This document shows positions 53,203-63,703 of a stretch of DNA of 64,000 bases, piece after piece. The notes under the pieces are model-generated. The model saw nothing but the letters and a program-made list of their open reading frames with translations, was not told where the DNA came from and searched no databases. Numbering within the stretch: position 1 is the first letter of the stretch; each line of letters opens with the position of its first letter. Source of the DNA: Colwellia sp. 1_MG-2023 (GTDB lineage Bacteria > Pseudomonadota > Gammaproteobacteria > Enterobacterales > Alteromonadaceae); contig NZ_JAUOPE010000002.1 in NCBI RefSeq assembly GCF_030546755.1, forward strand, positions 124,001 through 188,000, read 5' to 3'. The translations under genes and the position numbers were made by a program.

Positions 53203-53502
53203 CTAGTTAATTGGCGGCGCTCTCAACGCTGGAATGAGAAAAAATTGATGGTATTCAAGCAGCGAGCTTTTTAGGGGGGAGGAAATAAAAAACTGTACCG
53301 TAAATTCTTCAATTACGGTAAGTTCATTTTTATTATTGTCGAGATTATGTTGGCATAATTTACAGTCAAGAGATTCTACTTGCTGGCTACCAACATCACC
53401 ACTATGCACGACATGCGAAAAACTCGCCAACGAAAAGCTCATCAACACAAACAGTGTGATAAGCCTTAGTAACGTATTCTTGTGCAGATAAGTGTCATTC
53501 AT
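53203..53502 (-). CDS. Small exported CxxC protein upstream of the zinc-type receptor
   Basis: A 99-residue protein with an N-terminal hydrophobic signal (about 10-30), then DCKLCQHN with a CxxC and nearby His, and a C-terminal RAPPIN end. Short proteins of this kind, sometimes labelled DUF2946-like, often precede metal TonB receptors. A metal-handling role is inferred. It lies 73 bp before the receptor start in the same direction. The predicted promoter would start transcription at its ATG. Confidence 0.65.
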   Translation of the reverse strand: MNDTYLHKNTLLRLITLFVLMSFSLASFSHVVHSGDVGSQQVESLDCKLCQHNLDNNKNELTVIEEFTVQFFISSPLKSSLLEYHQFFLIPALRAPPIN

Positions 53503-53504
53503 AA

Positions 53505-53519
53505 TGTGATAATATAACA
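53505..53519. promoter_or_regulatory. Zur-like operator
   Basis: TGTGATAATATAACA (minus strand TGTTATATTATCACA) is very close to the Zur site I recall upstream of E. coli znu genes (TGTTATAATATCACA-like). It covers the predicted -10 and lies 3 bp before the ATG at 53502. Zinc-bound Zur would block transcription. Confidence 0.72.
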
Positions 53520-53537
53520 GTCACGTTTTTTCTGCAA
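53509..53537 (-). promoter_or_regulatory. Promoter of the zinc-type receptor operon
   Basis: On the minus strand a TTGCAG -35 (53537-53532), a 17-bp spacer and a TATTAT -10 (53514-53509). The predicted +1 is at about 53502, the first base of the start codon, which implies a leaderless or nearly leaderless mRNA. Confidence 0.5.
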
Positions 53538-53652
53538 TGAATGTACATGTCATTCAACTACATTTATTGTCAGCTTAACGCTAAGTGAATACATTTCATA
53601 CGCTTTAGATATCAATATACGATCATATAAGCTTCATGTTTATTTTTCGCAC

Positions 53653-53680
53653 AAAAAAAGACACCTCAAAAGGTGTCTTT
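53653..53680 (-). terminator. Intrinsic terminator after tldD
   Basis: AAAGACACCT and AGGTGTCTTT form a perfect 10-bp stem with a 4-nt loop, followed by T7 on the minus strand. It ends the mre-to-tldD cluster. Confidence 0.9.
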
Positions 53681-53742
53681 AACAAAACAATTAAACTAAT
53701 TGTAAATTTAAATAATCATATCCATTAACGATAAAATAAGGG

Positions 53743-55182
53743 TTATTGCGTGCCACCTATGGTCATTTCATCGACTTTTAATGTAGGTTGCCCAACACCA
53801 ACAGGCACGCTTTGGCCATCTTTACCACACACGCCAACACCAGCATCAAGCGCTAAATCGTTACCCACCATGCTAACATTTTTCATCGCTTCAGGGCCGC
53901 TTCCAATCAATGTAGCACCTTTAATTGGTGTCGTTATTTCACCATTTTCAATTAGATAAGCCTCTGAACTAGTAAAAACAAACTTACCCGAAGTGATATC
54001 TACTTGTCCGCCAGCAAAATGTGGCGCGTAAATACCTTTTTTAACTGATTTAATAATATCTTTCGGATCATGTTCACCCGCTAGCATATAGGTATTGGTC
54101 ATGCGTGGCATAGGTAAATGCGCGTAAGATTCACGGCGACCATTACCGGTTGGTTTTACGCCCATTAATGATGCGTTATGCTTATCTTGCATATAACCTT
54201 TTAAAATGCCTTTTTCGATTAACACATTATATTGAGCAGGCGTACCTTCATCATCAATATTCAAAGAACCGCGACGATTCGCTAACGTACCGTCATCAAC
54301 AATCGTACAATGCTCTGAAGTTACTTGCTCTCCCACTTTTCCTGAAAATGCTGATGAGCCTTTACGATTAAAATCGCCTTCTAAGCCATGACCAACCGCT
54401 TCATGTAGAAGCACACCCGGCCAACCAGAGCCAAGCACAACAGGGAAACTTCCCGCAGGCGACTCGATAGCAACTATATTGACTAATGCTTGGCGAACCG
54501 CTTCTTCAGCATAAGCTAAATAACGCGCTTTATTTCCTTCAGCCTCGAAAAAATAACTATAATCAGTTCTAGCGCCACCACCGGCACTTGCACGTTCTCG
54601 TTTACCATTGTCCTCAACTAATACCGAACAATTCAACCTCACCAATGGACGAATATCTGTCGCAAATGTACCATCGCTTGCCGCGACTAATACTTTTTCA
54701 AACACACCAGATAAGCTAACAATCACTTGTTTAACACGGCTATCAATAGAACGCGCATGGGCTTCCATTTCATGTAATAGAGTGATTTTTTGCTCTTGAG
54801 TCAAACTACCAATTGGGTCAACGCCTTGAAATATTTCAGGTTGTGATTGCGCTTTAAACGCATGAACAGTGCCACTTTTTCCTGCAAAAGCGATACCTTT
54901 TGCAGCGTCAGCCGCTTTTGTTAAAGCATGTGCTGAAATATCATCAGAATACGCAAAGCCTGTTTTTTCACCTGAAATAGCGCGAACACCTACACCACGT
55001 TCAATATTGTATGAACCTTCTTTTACAACACCATCTTCCAACAGCCAAGATTCATGAGCGCTTGATTGAAAATACAGATCCGCTAAATCAACATTTCGTT
55101 GATATATGCTATTTAGGGTGTCATGCAAAAAACTTCTATCGATTTGGCTATCAGCCAAGAGCTCACGCTCAACTATATTCAT
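53743..55182 (-). CDS. tldD: Metalloprotease TldD
   Basis: A 479-residue protein of the TldD/PmbA family. The zinc-binding helix reads [11 protein letters not shown]. The N-terminal half forms the substrate tunnel. Together with TldE/PmbA it degrades unfolded peptides and matures microcin B17 in E. coli. The position after a nitrilase and yhdP is conserved in gammaproteobacteria. It starts 14 bp after the nitrilase stop, which points to co-transcription. Confidence 0.95.
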   Translation of the reverse strand: MNIVERELLADSQIDRSFLHDTLNSIYQRNVDLADLYFQSSAHESWLLEDGVVKEGSYNIERGVGVRAISGEKTGFAYSDDISAHALTKAADAAKGIAFAGKSGTVHAFKAQSQPEIFQGVDPIGSLTQEQKITLLHEMEAHARSIDSRVKQVIVSLSGVFEKVLVAASDGTFATDIRPLVRLNCSVLVEDNGKRERASAGGGARTDYSYFFEAEGNKARYLAYAEEAVRQALVNIVAIESPAGSFPVVLGSGWPGVLLHEAVGHGLEGDFNRKGSSAFSGKVGEQVTSEHCTIVDDGTLANRRGSLNIDDEGTPAQYNVLIEKGILKGYMQDKHNASLMGVKPTGNGRRESYAHLPMPRMTNTYMLAGEHDPKDIIKSVKKGIYAPHFAGGQVDITSGKFVFTSSEAYLIENGEITTPIKGATLIGSGPEAMKNVSMVGNDLALDAGVGVCGKDGQSVPVGVGQPTLKVDEMTIGGTQ

Positions 55183-55196
55183 ATAATTTCTACTTG

Positions 55197-56024
55197 TTAC
55201 TTCAATGTGGTAAAAAATCGGTTATGTTCAGCTACCGGAATGGCCGAACGAATTTTAGATAGTTCGGATAAACAAACATCTACGCTAATGGTGCCTTGCC
55301 CTTTTGATTTACTCGCGAGTATTTCACCCCAAGGACTAATAATCATACTATGCCCCCATGTTTCGCGTCCATTTTCATGAACACCCTGTTGGCCGGCGGC
55401 AACGATATATACTTGGTTTTCTATCGCTCTAGCACGTAATAAACTTTCCCAATGTGCTTGGCCTGTTACTTTAGTAAAGGCACTGGGAACCGTGATTATT
55501 TGAGCGCCTAACGTTGTTAATTGACGGTATAATTCAGGAAAACGTAAATCATAACAAATGGTTAAGCCTACCTTCATTTGATTGATATTGGCAGTAACTA
55601 CGTTTTGTCCCGCTTGAGTATAACGTGATTCCAGATAATTCTTTTCATTATCATCGACATTCACATCAAATAAATGAATCTTGTCATATTGCGCTATTTG
55701 CTCACCTGACGATAAAAATACACAACTGCTATTGGTAAATTTATCAGTATTAGGCTGATAAATTGGGATACTGCCTGCAATCAAATTTACCGCATACTTT
55801 TTTGCCAATGCAGCCAACTGCTCAATTAAAGCATTATCTTGGTAGGTTGCCTTCGCTAATGCTAATTGTTCAGCATCTTTGCCACCGAAAAACAAACAAC
55901 ACTCTGGCAATACTACAAGGTGGTTATCACTATACGCCAAAGCTGATAACGCTTGTTCGATAACCGCTAAATTAGCGGCTACGTTTGGCTCAGAGGTAAG
56001 TTGTATTGCAGAGAGTTTAACCAC
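55197..56024 (-). CDS. Carbon-nitrogen hydrolase (nitrilase superfamily, Nit1-like amidase)
   Basis: About 275 residues. The Glu-Lys-Cys triad is visible in [15 protein letters not shown] and [13 protein letters not shown]. The Nit1 branch hydrolyses deaminated glutathione. I place the start at GTG 56024, preceded by AGGAAAA and giving [11 protein letters not shown], a usual opening; ATG at 56057 would overlap yhdP by 41 bp. With GTG the overlap is 8 bp. It lies in the conserved yhdP-nit-tldD order. Confidence 0.88.
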   Translation of the reverse strand: MVKLSAIQLTSEPNVAANLAVIEQALSALAYSDNHLVVLPECCLFFGGKDAEQLALAKATYQDNALIEQLAALAKKYAVNLIAGSIPIYQPNTDKFTNSSCVFLSSGEQIAQYDKIHLFDVNVDDNEKNYLESRYTQAGQNVVTANINQMKVGLTICYDLRFPELYRQLTTLGAQIITVPSAFTKVTGQAHWESLLRARAIENQVYIVAAGQQGVHENGRETWGHSMIISPWGEILASKSKGQGTISVDVCLSELSKIRSAIPVAEHNRFFTTLK

Positions 56025-59000
56025 TTTTATTTTCCTGACTATTTGGCTTTTGCTCATTGATAATTTTGTGCTCTTGAGGGGGCACGTTCAATGTTTCTTG
56101 CTCAAGCGTTGGAATATTTTCCACCACTTGTGGAGGAGAGTCTCTGCCTACACTAATATTTTGTGTTTTCCTGTCAACCACTTTAAAGCTTGGCTCACTG
56201 ATCAATCCCGTTACTTCAAACTTATATTCTGAAACAACTTGAGAAGTGATCACTTCATCAATGGCAATACCCGCTAAAAACGTCACTGGGTTTAAGGTAG
56301 CTATCCACGCAATAGCCGGTAAACTTGAGGTAACATTAGGTTTATACGACATGCGATAATCTAATGCTTCATTAATTAGATCGGTATTACCGCTAACCGT
56401 TAAGTCTCCGGCCGAACCTTTTAAAAAAGTATTTTTAGTATAAATAATGCCGTCTTGAAGGTGAAAATCGCCAGTGACTTTACTGTAGAACATACCATCA
56501 CTAAAGATATCTCTAAAATCAAATTTAAGTTTTCTCACTAAAGATTGTAAACTTAAAATTGAAAACGCACGGGCTTGGTCTGGCACCTCAGCTAAATAAC
56601 CTTCATCAAGTTCGCCTCGGATATCACCACTGACACTCGCTAAAGTAAAATCTTGTGGGCCACCAAACCAATTCACATTAAAGTTTGATTTTAAGCCACT
56701 ATCTTTCACCGTTGATGAAATACCTAAACGTTCAAGTTCACGTTCAATATCTTTGCTATTTAAATCGCCTGTAACTGTTGTCTTTGAGGTTTTTTGATCA
56801 TGCTGCCATTGTGCGTTAAGCGATAATTTATTATCTTTTCGTTGTGAAACAAAATTATTCACCACGAGTAAATCATCTCGTTTTCTTTCCAAGATAAAAT
56901 TAACACTACCAAGGTTTAAATTTCCGTAAGAGCAACTAGCACACCTAACTTGTAACGGAGGAACGTTTTTAAAAAACTCGTCATTAACGTGAATATCAAA
57001 TGGCGCGGCTTGTTCGTTTGTCTGAGTAGTCTCAGCTATTTCTACTTCACCATCAGATATTTTGGATTTAGCAAACAACAGTTTTTCGGGGGCTAAATGA
57101 ATAAAATCAGCGTTAACATCAAGTCCCTGAGTATGCCAATCGGGATAAAACTTCACTTTTGCTCTAGCTTCTTTGCTAGTTAATTCTAATAACCACCAAC
57201 TTAATTCATCTTCTAATTTAAAAGATACACCATGAATAGCTTCATCTAAGAAGGTAAGCTTGCCAATATTTCCTCGTATTCGCTGCGGTTTTTCCAACAA
57301 CCCAGGAGAAGAATCGGTTGTATCAGCAGCGGGTATACTATCAATAATTTTGCCAACAAAAGGCTGCCATTGTTCAAATTTAGCTTCATCTAAATTCGTC
57401 GTTATATGGAATCCATTCATCGGTAAATACATTTCTTCATCACCTAAAATAAGGTGTGATTGGGTAAACGCAGCCAATTGATGATTTAAATTGCCATAAA
57501 AATTAAGCGAATCGCCAATTTTGACATCAATTCGAGATTGATCTTGGTTACCATAAACTTTAGCGCTAGCGAGTTTATTTTGATTTACTTTTTTATCAAA
57601 AGGCGCAGGTAAATTTAATTGTGTTTGTAGTAAATCTGACTGAATGTTTAATTGATATGAAAACTGTCCATCATGAAAGTTTTTAATCTCAAGCGCACCT
57701 TGCCAATCTAATGAACCATCTCCATAAGGTTTAAGTAATTCAGGTAGTTGGGCAAGCCATTCTTTGTTCTGCCATTGTGCATTAATGTTAATATCTGTTT
57801 GATAATGTTCTTCTTTATCATAGGTATTTACGTCCAGTGTTAATGGCATATTGCGCCACATTAATTTTAGTTGCTGGGTATTAACTTTTTCATTTTCGAA
57901 GCTCAATAACCCGTTCACTTGAGTAAAATTCATTTCAGGTGCTTGTAATGCTATTTTATTTTGATTAAAGGCGATTTCACCTTGTGCGACTGTTAAATCC
58001 GGATTATCTAAAGGTAAAGATAATGAAAACTTGCCCGCTATATTTTTACTGATCACAACTTTTTCTAGTACCGCACCAACACTTTCGTTTAACGGGCTAG
58101 TGATCATTAAATTGGTAACGAGCCCTGGTGCCGTTTCTTTAAATTTAGCTTCTACCGCTAATACACTGTTTTGCGTTAAATCAGTAATAGCAGCTGTTAC
58201 TCCCTTCACATCAATACCGCTTAATAATCCTTCACGGCCAGTGATCATCATACTATTGTTAGTAAAATTTAAATTGGCATTAAAATGGTTAATCGAAGGC
58301 CAATTTGGATCAAATTTAAAAGTAGAGCCAACTAATTCAGCATCAACTATAAATGTGCCTTTGTTCTTCGGATAAGGAAAACTATTTAGCTGTCCTTGAA
58401 TTAATACCAAGGCTTGCTCAAGTTTACCTTGCTGTAAGGCACCATTTAGGTAATCAACTAAATCTTCTCCCATTAATAAATGAGGATAAAATGATTGTGC
58501 GTATATTGCGTTACCGTCAAAAGCAGTTGCTAATAACGATAACTCTATGTCTTTATCAGGCTCGGAAAACACACCTATTTCGGCATTGAGTTTAATTTCA
58601 TCTGAAGCAAAGCTGATATTATCACTGGTAAGTTGCCATGAATTCTCAACAAATTTCATGGTGATGGTTGACGCTAAATGTTGATAAACAATAGGTGCTT
58701 TAAAATGTTTATCGAAGTTCAAAGCGCCATCACTGGCATTAAAGTCCACTTGCAGTTGCTGATCTGAATATATTATTTCACCAGTTACATTCTCGATTGC
58801 CGGAATACCGTTACTGTATTGACTGGAATAGTCAGAGAATTGCGCAACGGTGGAAAGTTTATCATTGGCAAACTTAAAATAAACATCATTTATTGTGCCG
58901 ACTGGATCTAACTCATCAATTAATAAATTAACGTCTGTTTTTTCAATCACTAACGGCAATAAATCAGCAAGACCTGCAATATCAACGGTTGAAATAAACC

Positions 59001-60003
59001 CATGGGTTTCTTTATTTACTTTTTTGATATCAAAATTTAAAGGTGCCCATGTTTGTTCATTTGAGCTAACTTGAATATCAGATGAAGTGATTTGCAGTTT
59101 TTCTAGACTATCAAGGTGTTGAAATAAAATCTGTCCTTGATCGATATTTAATGTGCGAATATTTTCTTGGTGTTGCCAAGCAATTTGATTATTACCTAGT
59201 ACTACTTGAAGTTTTTTTGCTATTCCTTTGTCTATTGACAACCAAGCATTAAAATTAACCGTTGAATGGGTATTCTCATTATCAATAGCCAGCACTTGGT
59301 CCAACCAAGGAGTAATATTTAATCGATTAGCATCTAAATGAATAACCCCTTTCATATCAGCTAATTTTTCGCCTTGAAGATCAAGCTTAACCTGTAGGTT
59401 ATTTGATGTTAATCCATCAACAATTACATTACCGTGTGCTTGATGGCTTTTTCCTTGATTTAACCAATCTATTTGGCTAATTAAAAAGGTATGTTTACTT
59501 TTACCTTTGCGGTAAATAACTTGACTATTTTTTACCGAAAAGCGCCCTATTTGTTTGAGAAATAGTTCTGTGACACTATTGATTAACGTAGCATTTTGCT
59601 CTGAATTAGCATTATTCGCTAATACTTTGTCGTCAAATAAAACTTTTACGCCATCTAAAGTAAAGTCTTTGGTAATGATTCGTCTAAAGCGAATACTCTT
59701 CCAAAAATCAATATTAATATCAAAAGCTTGTATATAAACTTCAGAGCCATCCGTTTGCAAAAGACTGACATTTTCCGCTTGTAAAGTTGGTCCGGAGCTC
59801 TGCCATCCCATATTTAAAGCGCCAATAACAATATCGCTTTGATAGGTGGTATTTATGTAATCTTGTAGATCTTCCCGGTAATTATGGGCGTAAGGCAGAA
59901 ATAAACGCAAAGCACTGATCAACACCGCAAAGATCACCAAAAAAATGGCAATACATTTGTAGGTGCGATTTAACCAACGATTTGAAACCTTCGATATACC
60001 CAT
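56017..60003 (-). CDS. yhdP: YhdP family AsmA-like envelope protein
   Basis: A 1328-residue protein with one N-terminal membrane segment (about 15-35) and a long periplasmic beta-rich body typical of the AsmA-like bridge proteins. It ends in the C-terminal region containing GDLTVSGNTDLINEALDYRMSY. YhdP, with TamB and YdbH, moves phospholipids to the outer membrane in E. coli. The C-terminus of about 65 residues after the conserved core is Pro/Gln/Asn-rich. It lies between rng and the nitrilase gene, the usual order. Confidence 0.92.
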   Translation of the reverse strand: MGISKVSNRWLNRTYKCIAIFLVIFAVLISALRLFLPYAHNYREDLQDYINTTYQSDIVIGALNMGWQSSGPTLQAENVSLLQTDGSEVYIQAFDINIDFWKSIRFRRIITKDFTLDGVKVLFDDKVLANNANSEQNATLINSVTELFLKQIGRFSVKNSQVIYRKGKSKHTFLISQIDWLNQGKSHQAHGNVIVDGLTSNNLQVKLDLQGEKLADMKGVIHLDANRLNITPWLDQVLAIDNENTHSTVNFNAWLSIDKGIAKKLQVVLGNNQIAWQHQENIRTLNIDQGQILFQHLDSLEKLQITSSDIQVSSNEQTWAPLNFDIKKVNKETHGFISTVDIAGLADLLPLVIEKTDVNLLIDELDPVGTINDVYFKFANDKLSTVAQFSDYSSQYSNGIPAIENVTGEIIYSDQQLQVDFNASDGALNFDKHFKAPIVYQHLASTITMKFVENSWQLTSDNISFASDEIKLNAEIGVFSEPDKDIELSLLATAFDGNAIYAQSFYPHLLMGEDLVDYLNGALQQGKLEQALVLIQGQLNSFPYPKNKGTFIVDAELVGSTFKFDPNWPSINHFNANLNFTNNSMMITGREGLLSGIDVKGVTAAITDLTQNSVLAVEAKFKETAPGLVTNLMITSPLNESVGAVLEKVVISKNIAGKFSLSLPLDNPDLTVAQGEIAFNQNKIALQAPEMNFTQVNGLLSFENEKVNTQQLKLMWRNMPLTLDVNTYDKEEHYQTDININAQWQNKEWLAQLPELLKPYGDGSLDWQGALEIKNFHDGQFSYQLNIQSDLLQTQLNLPAPFDKKVNQNKLASAKVYGNQDQSRIDVKIGDSLNFYGNLNHQLAAFTQSHLILGDEEMYLPMNGFHITTNLDEAKFEQWQPFVGKIIDSIPAADTTDSSPGLLEKPQRIRGNIGKLTFLDEAIHGVSFKLEDELSWWLLELTSKEARAKVKFYPDWHTQGLDVNADFIHLAPEKLLFAKSKISDGEVEIAETTQTNEQAAPFDIHVNDEFFKNVPPLQVRCASCSYGNLNLGSVNFILERKRDDLLVVNNFVSQRKDNKLSLNAQWQHDQKTSKTTVTGDLNSKDIERELERLGISSTVKDSGLKSNFNVNWFGGPQDFTLASVSGDIRGELDEGYLAEVPDQARAFSILSLQSLVRKLKFDFRDIFSDGMFYSKVTGDFHLQDGIIYTKNTFLKGSAGDLTVSGNTDLINEALDYRMSYKPNVTSSLPAIAWIATLNPVTFLAGIAIDEVITSQVVSEYKFEVTGLISEPSFKVVDRKTQNISVGRDSPPQVVENIPTLEQETLNVPPQEHKIINEQKPNSQENKSG

Positions 60004-60096
60004 ATCTTTAAAAATATCTCTACACTTTATCGACCAAATTGCTTTACTCGATTTTACATTTTACCGGTAAATTCAAATGACTCCTCCTTGAGTTAT

Positions 60097-61560
60097 TTAC
60101 ATCATCACTACATCGAATTGCTCTTGATTATACATGATTTCAGTTTGTATTTTTATCTGCTTACCAATAAATACTTCAAGCTCAGCAAGGTTATGATACT
60201 CGTCATTAATTAATGACTCACTCACGGATGACGCAGCATAAACAATGAACTTATCTGCATCATAAGCCCTATTTACTCGAACGATTTCACGCAAAATTTC
60301 AAAACAAATTGTTTCAACAGTTTTTAAATGTCCTCTTCCTTCACACACAGAACACTCACCGCATAATATATGCTCTAAACTTTCGCGAGTACGTTTACGA
60401 GTCATTTCCACTAATCCTAAAGCAGAAAAACCACTGATACTATATTTTACCTTATCTTTGCTCATGGCTACATCAAGGCTGTGGTGTACGCGTTTTTGAT
60501 GGTCAGTATTAAGCATGTCAATAAAATCAACAATAATAATCCCCCCCAAATTACGCAGCCTTAGTTGTCTTGCAATAGCCTGGGTTGCTTCAATATTGGT
60601 ATTAAAAATAGTTTCTTCTAAGTTACGATGACCAACGAATGCTCCGGTATTAATATCTATCGTTGTCATAGCTTCTGTTTGATCGATAATTAAATAACCA
60701 CCAGATTTAAGCTCAATTTTACGATGTAAGGCTCGTTGAATTTCATTTTCAACATCAAACAAGTCAAATATGGGTCTTTCGCCGGGATAGTATTCAAGTA
60801 CCTTTTTTAATTCAGGGACAAACTCTTGTGTAAACTCGCCCAGTTGATCAAAGGTAAGTTTAGAATCAATTCGAATTCGCTCTAAAGAGATTCCGACAAA
60901 ATCACGCAGGACACGAAACGCTAATGATAAATCTTGATAAATCGCTGTTTGGGTTTGTTTACGTGCTTTTCTTTCTAAAACCTTTATCCATACTCGACGT
61001 AAAAACTCAGCATCATGACGCAACTCTTCATCGCCAGCACCTTCTGCGGCTGTACGAACAATGAAGCCATGTTCTTCACCGCAATACGGTAACACAATAT
61101 CTCTTAATCTTTTTCTTTCCTCAACTTCTTCTATACGTTGAGAAATACCCACATGGCTAGAATTAGGCATCAGTACTAAATAACGTGCCGCCACGGTAAT
61201 ATCAGTAGTTAAACGTGCGCCTTTTGTTCCTAAAGGGTCTTTAACCACTTGTACGACAATATGTTGCCCTTCATGAACTAAAGATCTTATATCAGGTACT
61301 TGATCACTTTGTTCATCTTCTTTTAAGATCAATTTAGAGTTAATATCTGAAGCATGTAAAAAAGCGGCTTTATCTAAGTTTATGTCAACAAATGCCGCCT
61401 GCATCCCGGGTAGCACTCGAATAACTTTACCGAGATAAATATTACCTACTAATCCTCGTTTAGCTTCACGTTCAACATGAACTTCTTGTAACACGCCGTT
61501 TTCAATTAACGCAACGCGCGTTTCACTTGGTGTAACATTAACGAGTAACTCACCACTCAT
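60097..61560 (-). CDS. rng: Ribonuclease G
   Basis: A 487-residue endonuclease. The N-terminal S1 domain (about 35-120) contains GNIYLGKVIRVLPGMQAAFV. The RNase H-like and DNase I-like regions carry DINTGAFVG and IIVDFIDML, with the catalytic metal-binding Asp residues. The zinc-link is CGECSVCEGRG. The length matches RNase G rather than RNase E, which has a long disordered tail. It processes 16S rRNA 5' ends. It follows maf by 28 bp. Confidence 0.96.
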   Translation of the reverse strand: MSGELLVNVTPSETRVALIENGVLQEVHVEREAKRGLVGNIYLGKVIRVLPGMQAAFVDINLDKAAFLHASDINSKLILKEDEQSDQVPDIRSLVHEGQHIVVQVVKDPLGTKGARLTTDITVAARYLVLMPNSSHVGISQRIEEVEERKRLRDIVLPYCGEEHGFIVRTAAEGAGDEELRHDAEFLRRVWIKVLERKARKQTQTAIYQDLSLAFRVLRDFVGISLERIRIDSKLTFDQLGEFTQEFVPELKKVLEYYPGERPIFDLFDVENEIQRALHRKIELKSGGYLIIDQTEAMTTIDINTGAFVGHRNLEETIFNTNIEATQAIARQLRLRNLGGIIIVDFIDMLNTDHQKRVHHSLDVAMSKDKVKYSISGFSALGLVEMTRKRTRESLEHILCGECSVCEGRGHLKTVETICFEILREIVRVNRAYDADKFIVYAASSVSESLINDEYHNLAELEVFIGKQIKIQTEIMYNQEQFDVVMM

Positions 61561-61588
61561 GATTAATCCTTTTATTCAATTCTGTACG

Positions 61589-62173
61589 TTAAATACTTTG
61601 GACAGGCGTTGGGCAAGAAAATTCAGCGAGCAATTGTGCCGTTTCATATAACGGTAAGCCAACCACGGCAGAATAACTACCACTAATGTGTTTCACAAAT
61701 TGTCCGGCGATGCCCTGAATACCATAAGACCCAGCTTTATCTTGCGGCTCACCTGTGTGCCAATAGTTGATGATTTCTTCTTTAGTTAACGTTTTAAACG
61801 TGACATCGGTAGAAACTACCAAAGCCTTGCTGAACTGTCCCTGAACAACCGCAATTGCCGTTAACACTTGATGAGTATTTCCTGACAACATAGATAAACA
61901 ATCTATCGATTGAGTTAAATTATCTGGCTTACCTAATATTTGATTCTGATAAACAACACAAGTATCTGATCCTAATACCAAGGTTGTTTCCGGCTGACTT
62001 TTTGCTATATGAGCAGATTTTTCTACAGCTAAACGTTGAACATATTCTATCGGCGTCTCATTAATTTTGACTGTTTCATCAATATCAGCTGGGCAGCAAG
62101 TAAACTGATAACCTAATTGTGCTAATAACTCACGACGACGTGGCGATTGTGACGCTAAAATTAATGATTTCAT
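61589..62173 (-). CDS. maf: Maf-family nucleotide pyrophosphatase (YhdE-like)
   Basis: A 194-residue enzyme with the Maf N-terminal motif LASQSPRRRELLAQLGY and the GSDTCVV and KAGSYGIQG motifs. YhdE-type members hydrolyse dTTP/UTP and modified nucleotides. It starts one base after the mreD stop. Confidence 0.95.
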   Translation of the reverse strand: MKSLILASQSPRRRELLAQLGYQFTCCPADIDETVKINETPIEYVQRLAVEKSAHIAKSQPETTLVLGSDTCVVYQNQILGKPDNLTQSIDCLSMLSGNTHQVLTAIAVVQGQFSKALVVSTDVTFKTLTKEEIINYWHTGEPQDKAGSYGIQGIAGQFVKHISGSYSAVVGLPLYETAQLLAEFSCPTPVQSI

Positions 62174-62174
62174 A

Positions 62175-62666
62175 TTACTTTATTTTAAAATGACGACGGA
62201 CTTTACGCAGTAATAAAAACACCCAAGGCCATAAAATAATGGAAGTAAAAACCGGGTATAAATAGCTAGGAAGAAAAACAACATCGGTTAAAAATCGCTG
62301 AAACCAAAAAACCAGTAAATGATATAAAGCTGATATCACGCCAATTATCAGTGCTTGTTGCCAAACAGAGAAGTTTCGTATTTTTTGAAAGTTTCCAGCC
62401 ACAATATAAACAGACAGTGCCATAGCAGCGGCATGCAGTCCTAATACCGAACCTAACAATACATCCAATAAGAATCCCATAACCCAAGCCGTTATTACAT
62501 TAACTCGGGTAGGCAAGGCTAAACACCAATAAAGTAAAACAACGAGAACCCAATCAGGCCGAAAAGCGTCAATACTCAATGGCATTGGCATAATACTCGC
62601 CATCAAAGCCACTAATAAGGTAAAAATTATGATTATGCCGTTATGTGCCAATATCGTCATCCTCAT
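62175..62666 (-). CDS. mreD: Rod shape-determining protein MreD
   Basis: A 163-residue protein with five or six membrane segments, including FRPDWVLVVLLYWCLALP and GFLLDVLLGSVLGLHA, which are typical of MreD. It is part of the elongasome with MreB, MreC and RodA. It overlaps mreC by 26 bp; a slightly later start (ATG at 62660) is possible. Confidence 0.94.
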   Translation of the reverse strand: MRMTILAHNGIIIIFTLLVALMASIMPMPLSIDAFRPDWVLVVLLYWCLALPTRVNVITAWVMGFLLDVLLGSVLGLHAAAMALSVYIVAGNFQKIRNFSVWQQALIIGVISALYHLLVFWFQRFLTDVVFLPSYLYPVFTSIILWPWVFLLLRKVRRHFKIK

Positions 62667-63528
62667 TAATTGCCGCTAAATCATCCTTTGATGAAAAAAT
62701 ATTGGTTGGCTTTTCTGGCCATAACAATAATAAATATCGTAAACGATTTATCTGAGCAACCGGCTCACTTTGTACTTGTGCAAAAGGCCGCGTTTCATCT
62801 TGTCTAACGGCCGAAACTCGTGCAACAGGATAACCTTCGGGGTATTTGCCGCCTAATCCTGAGGTCACTAATAAGTCGCCTACTCGCACATCGGTACTAT
62901 GGGGCACATAATTATGTGTTAATCGATCAATGGTACCGGTGCCACTGGCGACCAAACGAATACCATTTCGACTAATTCGAACAGGCACAGCATGAGTAAC
63001 GTCAGTAATTAATAAAACACGGCTAGAAATAGTTCCGACATGTAATACTTGTCCGACAATACCTTGGTCATCTATCACCGCTTGACCTTCAAAAACCCCT
63101 TGGTTCGCGCCACGATTAATCACCACTTGATGTGAGTACGGATCGCTATCAACAGATAATATTTCAGCGACCATTTTTTTAGCGTCTGCTCGAACAGGAG
63201 AAGCTAATAAAGAACGCAATCGATCATTTTCTTTTTTGAGCATACTTAGCTGCATTAATTGTTCTTGATAGCGCAGCTCATTAGTTTTAAATTCTTGATT
63301 CTCTTCGATCAATTGCTTACGAGTGACAATGTTTTCCACCCCCCAATCAATAAGTTGTTTAGGCGTAGTGGCAAGGTATTGTAATGGACTCACCATTGAT
63401 TGAAGATAGCCTCGAACAGACTCGAAACTGTTGACTTTATGATCGAAAAATATCAACAAAGCAGAACAAAACAGCACCAGAACTAGCCGGTGCTGTGGGG
63501 ATGGTCCATGTTTAAAAATTGGATTCAT
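62641..63528 (-). CDS. mreC: Cell-shape protein MreC
   Basis: A 295-residue bitopic protein with one membrane segment (about 15-32), a coiled coil (about 70-112, EENQEFKTNELRYQEQL) and a periplasmic double beta-barrel with GANQGVFEGQAVID and LVTSGLGGKYPEGYPV. It links MreB filaments to peptidoglycan synthases. Confidence 0.96.
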   Translation of the reverse strand: MNPIFKHGPSPQHRLVLVLFCSALLIFFDHKVNSFESVRGYLQSMVSPLQYLATTPKQLIDWGVENIVTRKQLIEENQEFKTNELRYQEQLMQLSMLKKENDRLRSLLASPVRADAKKMVAEILSVDSDPYSHQVVINRGANQGVFEGQAVIDDQGIVGQVLHVGTISSRVLLITDVTHAVPVRISRNGIRLVASGTGTIDRLTHNYVPHSTDVRVGDLLVTSGLGGKYPEGYPVARVSAVRQDETRPFAQVQSEPVAQINRLRYLLLLWPEKPTNIFSSKDDLAAINEDDDIGT

Positions 63529-63703
63529 AAATTAATGCTACAAGCCAATAGATTTTCCAAATAAACAAAATTTTACATGATTTGCGCTATTTCATTCGAA
63601 GCTAATGGCTTTCAGTTCAAGGAAGAAGCACGGAGTTGACGCTAGTCAATGAGTACTTTTAACGAAGAAATGAAAACCAGTAGCAAAGAAGAAATCAGGG
63701 CGT

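Noticed and set aside
53750-53959. Open frames on the plus strand opposite tldD and yhdP
   Set aside because: They are antisense shadows of long conserved genes and carry no domain.
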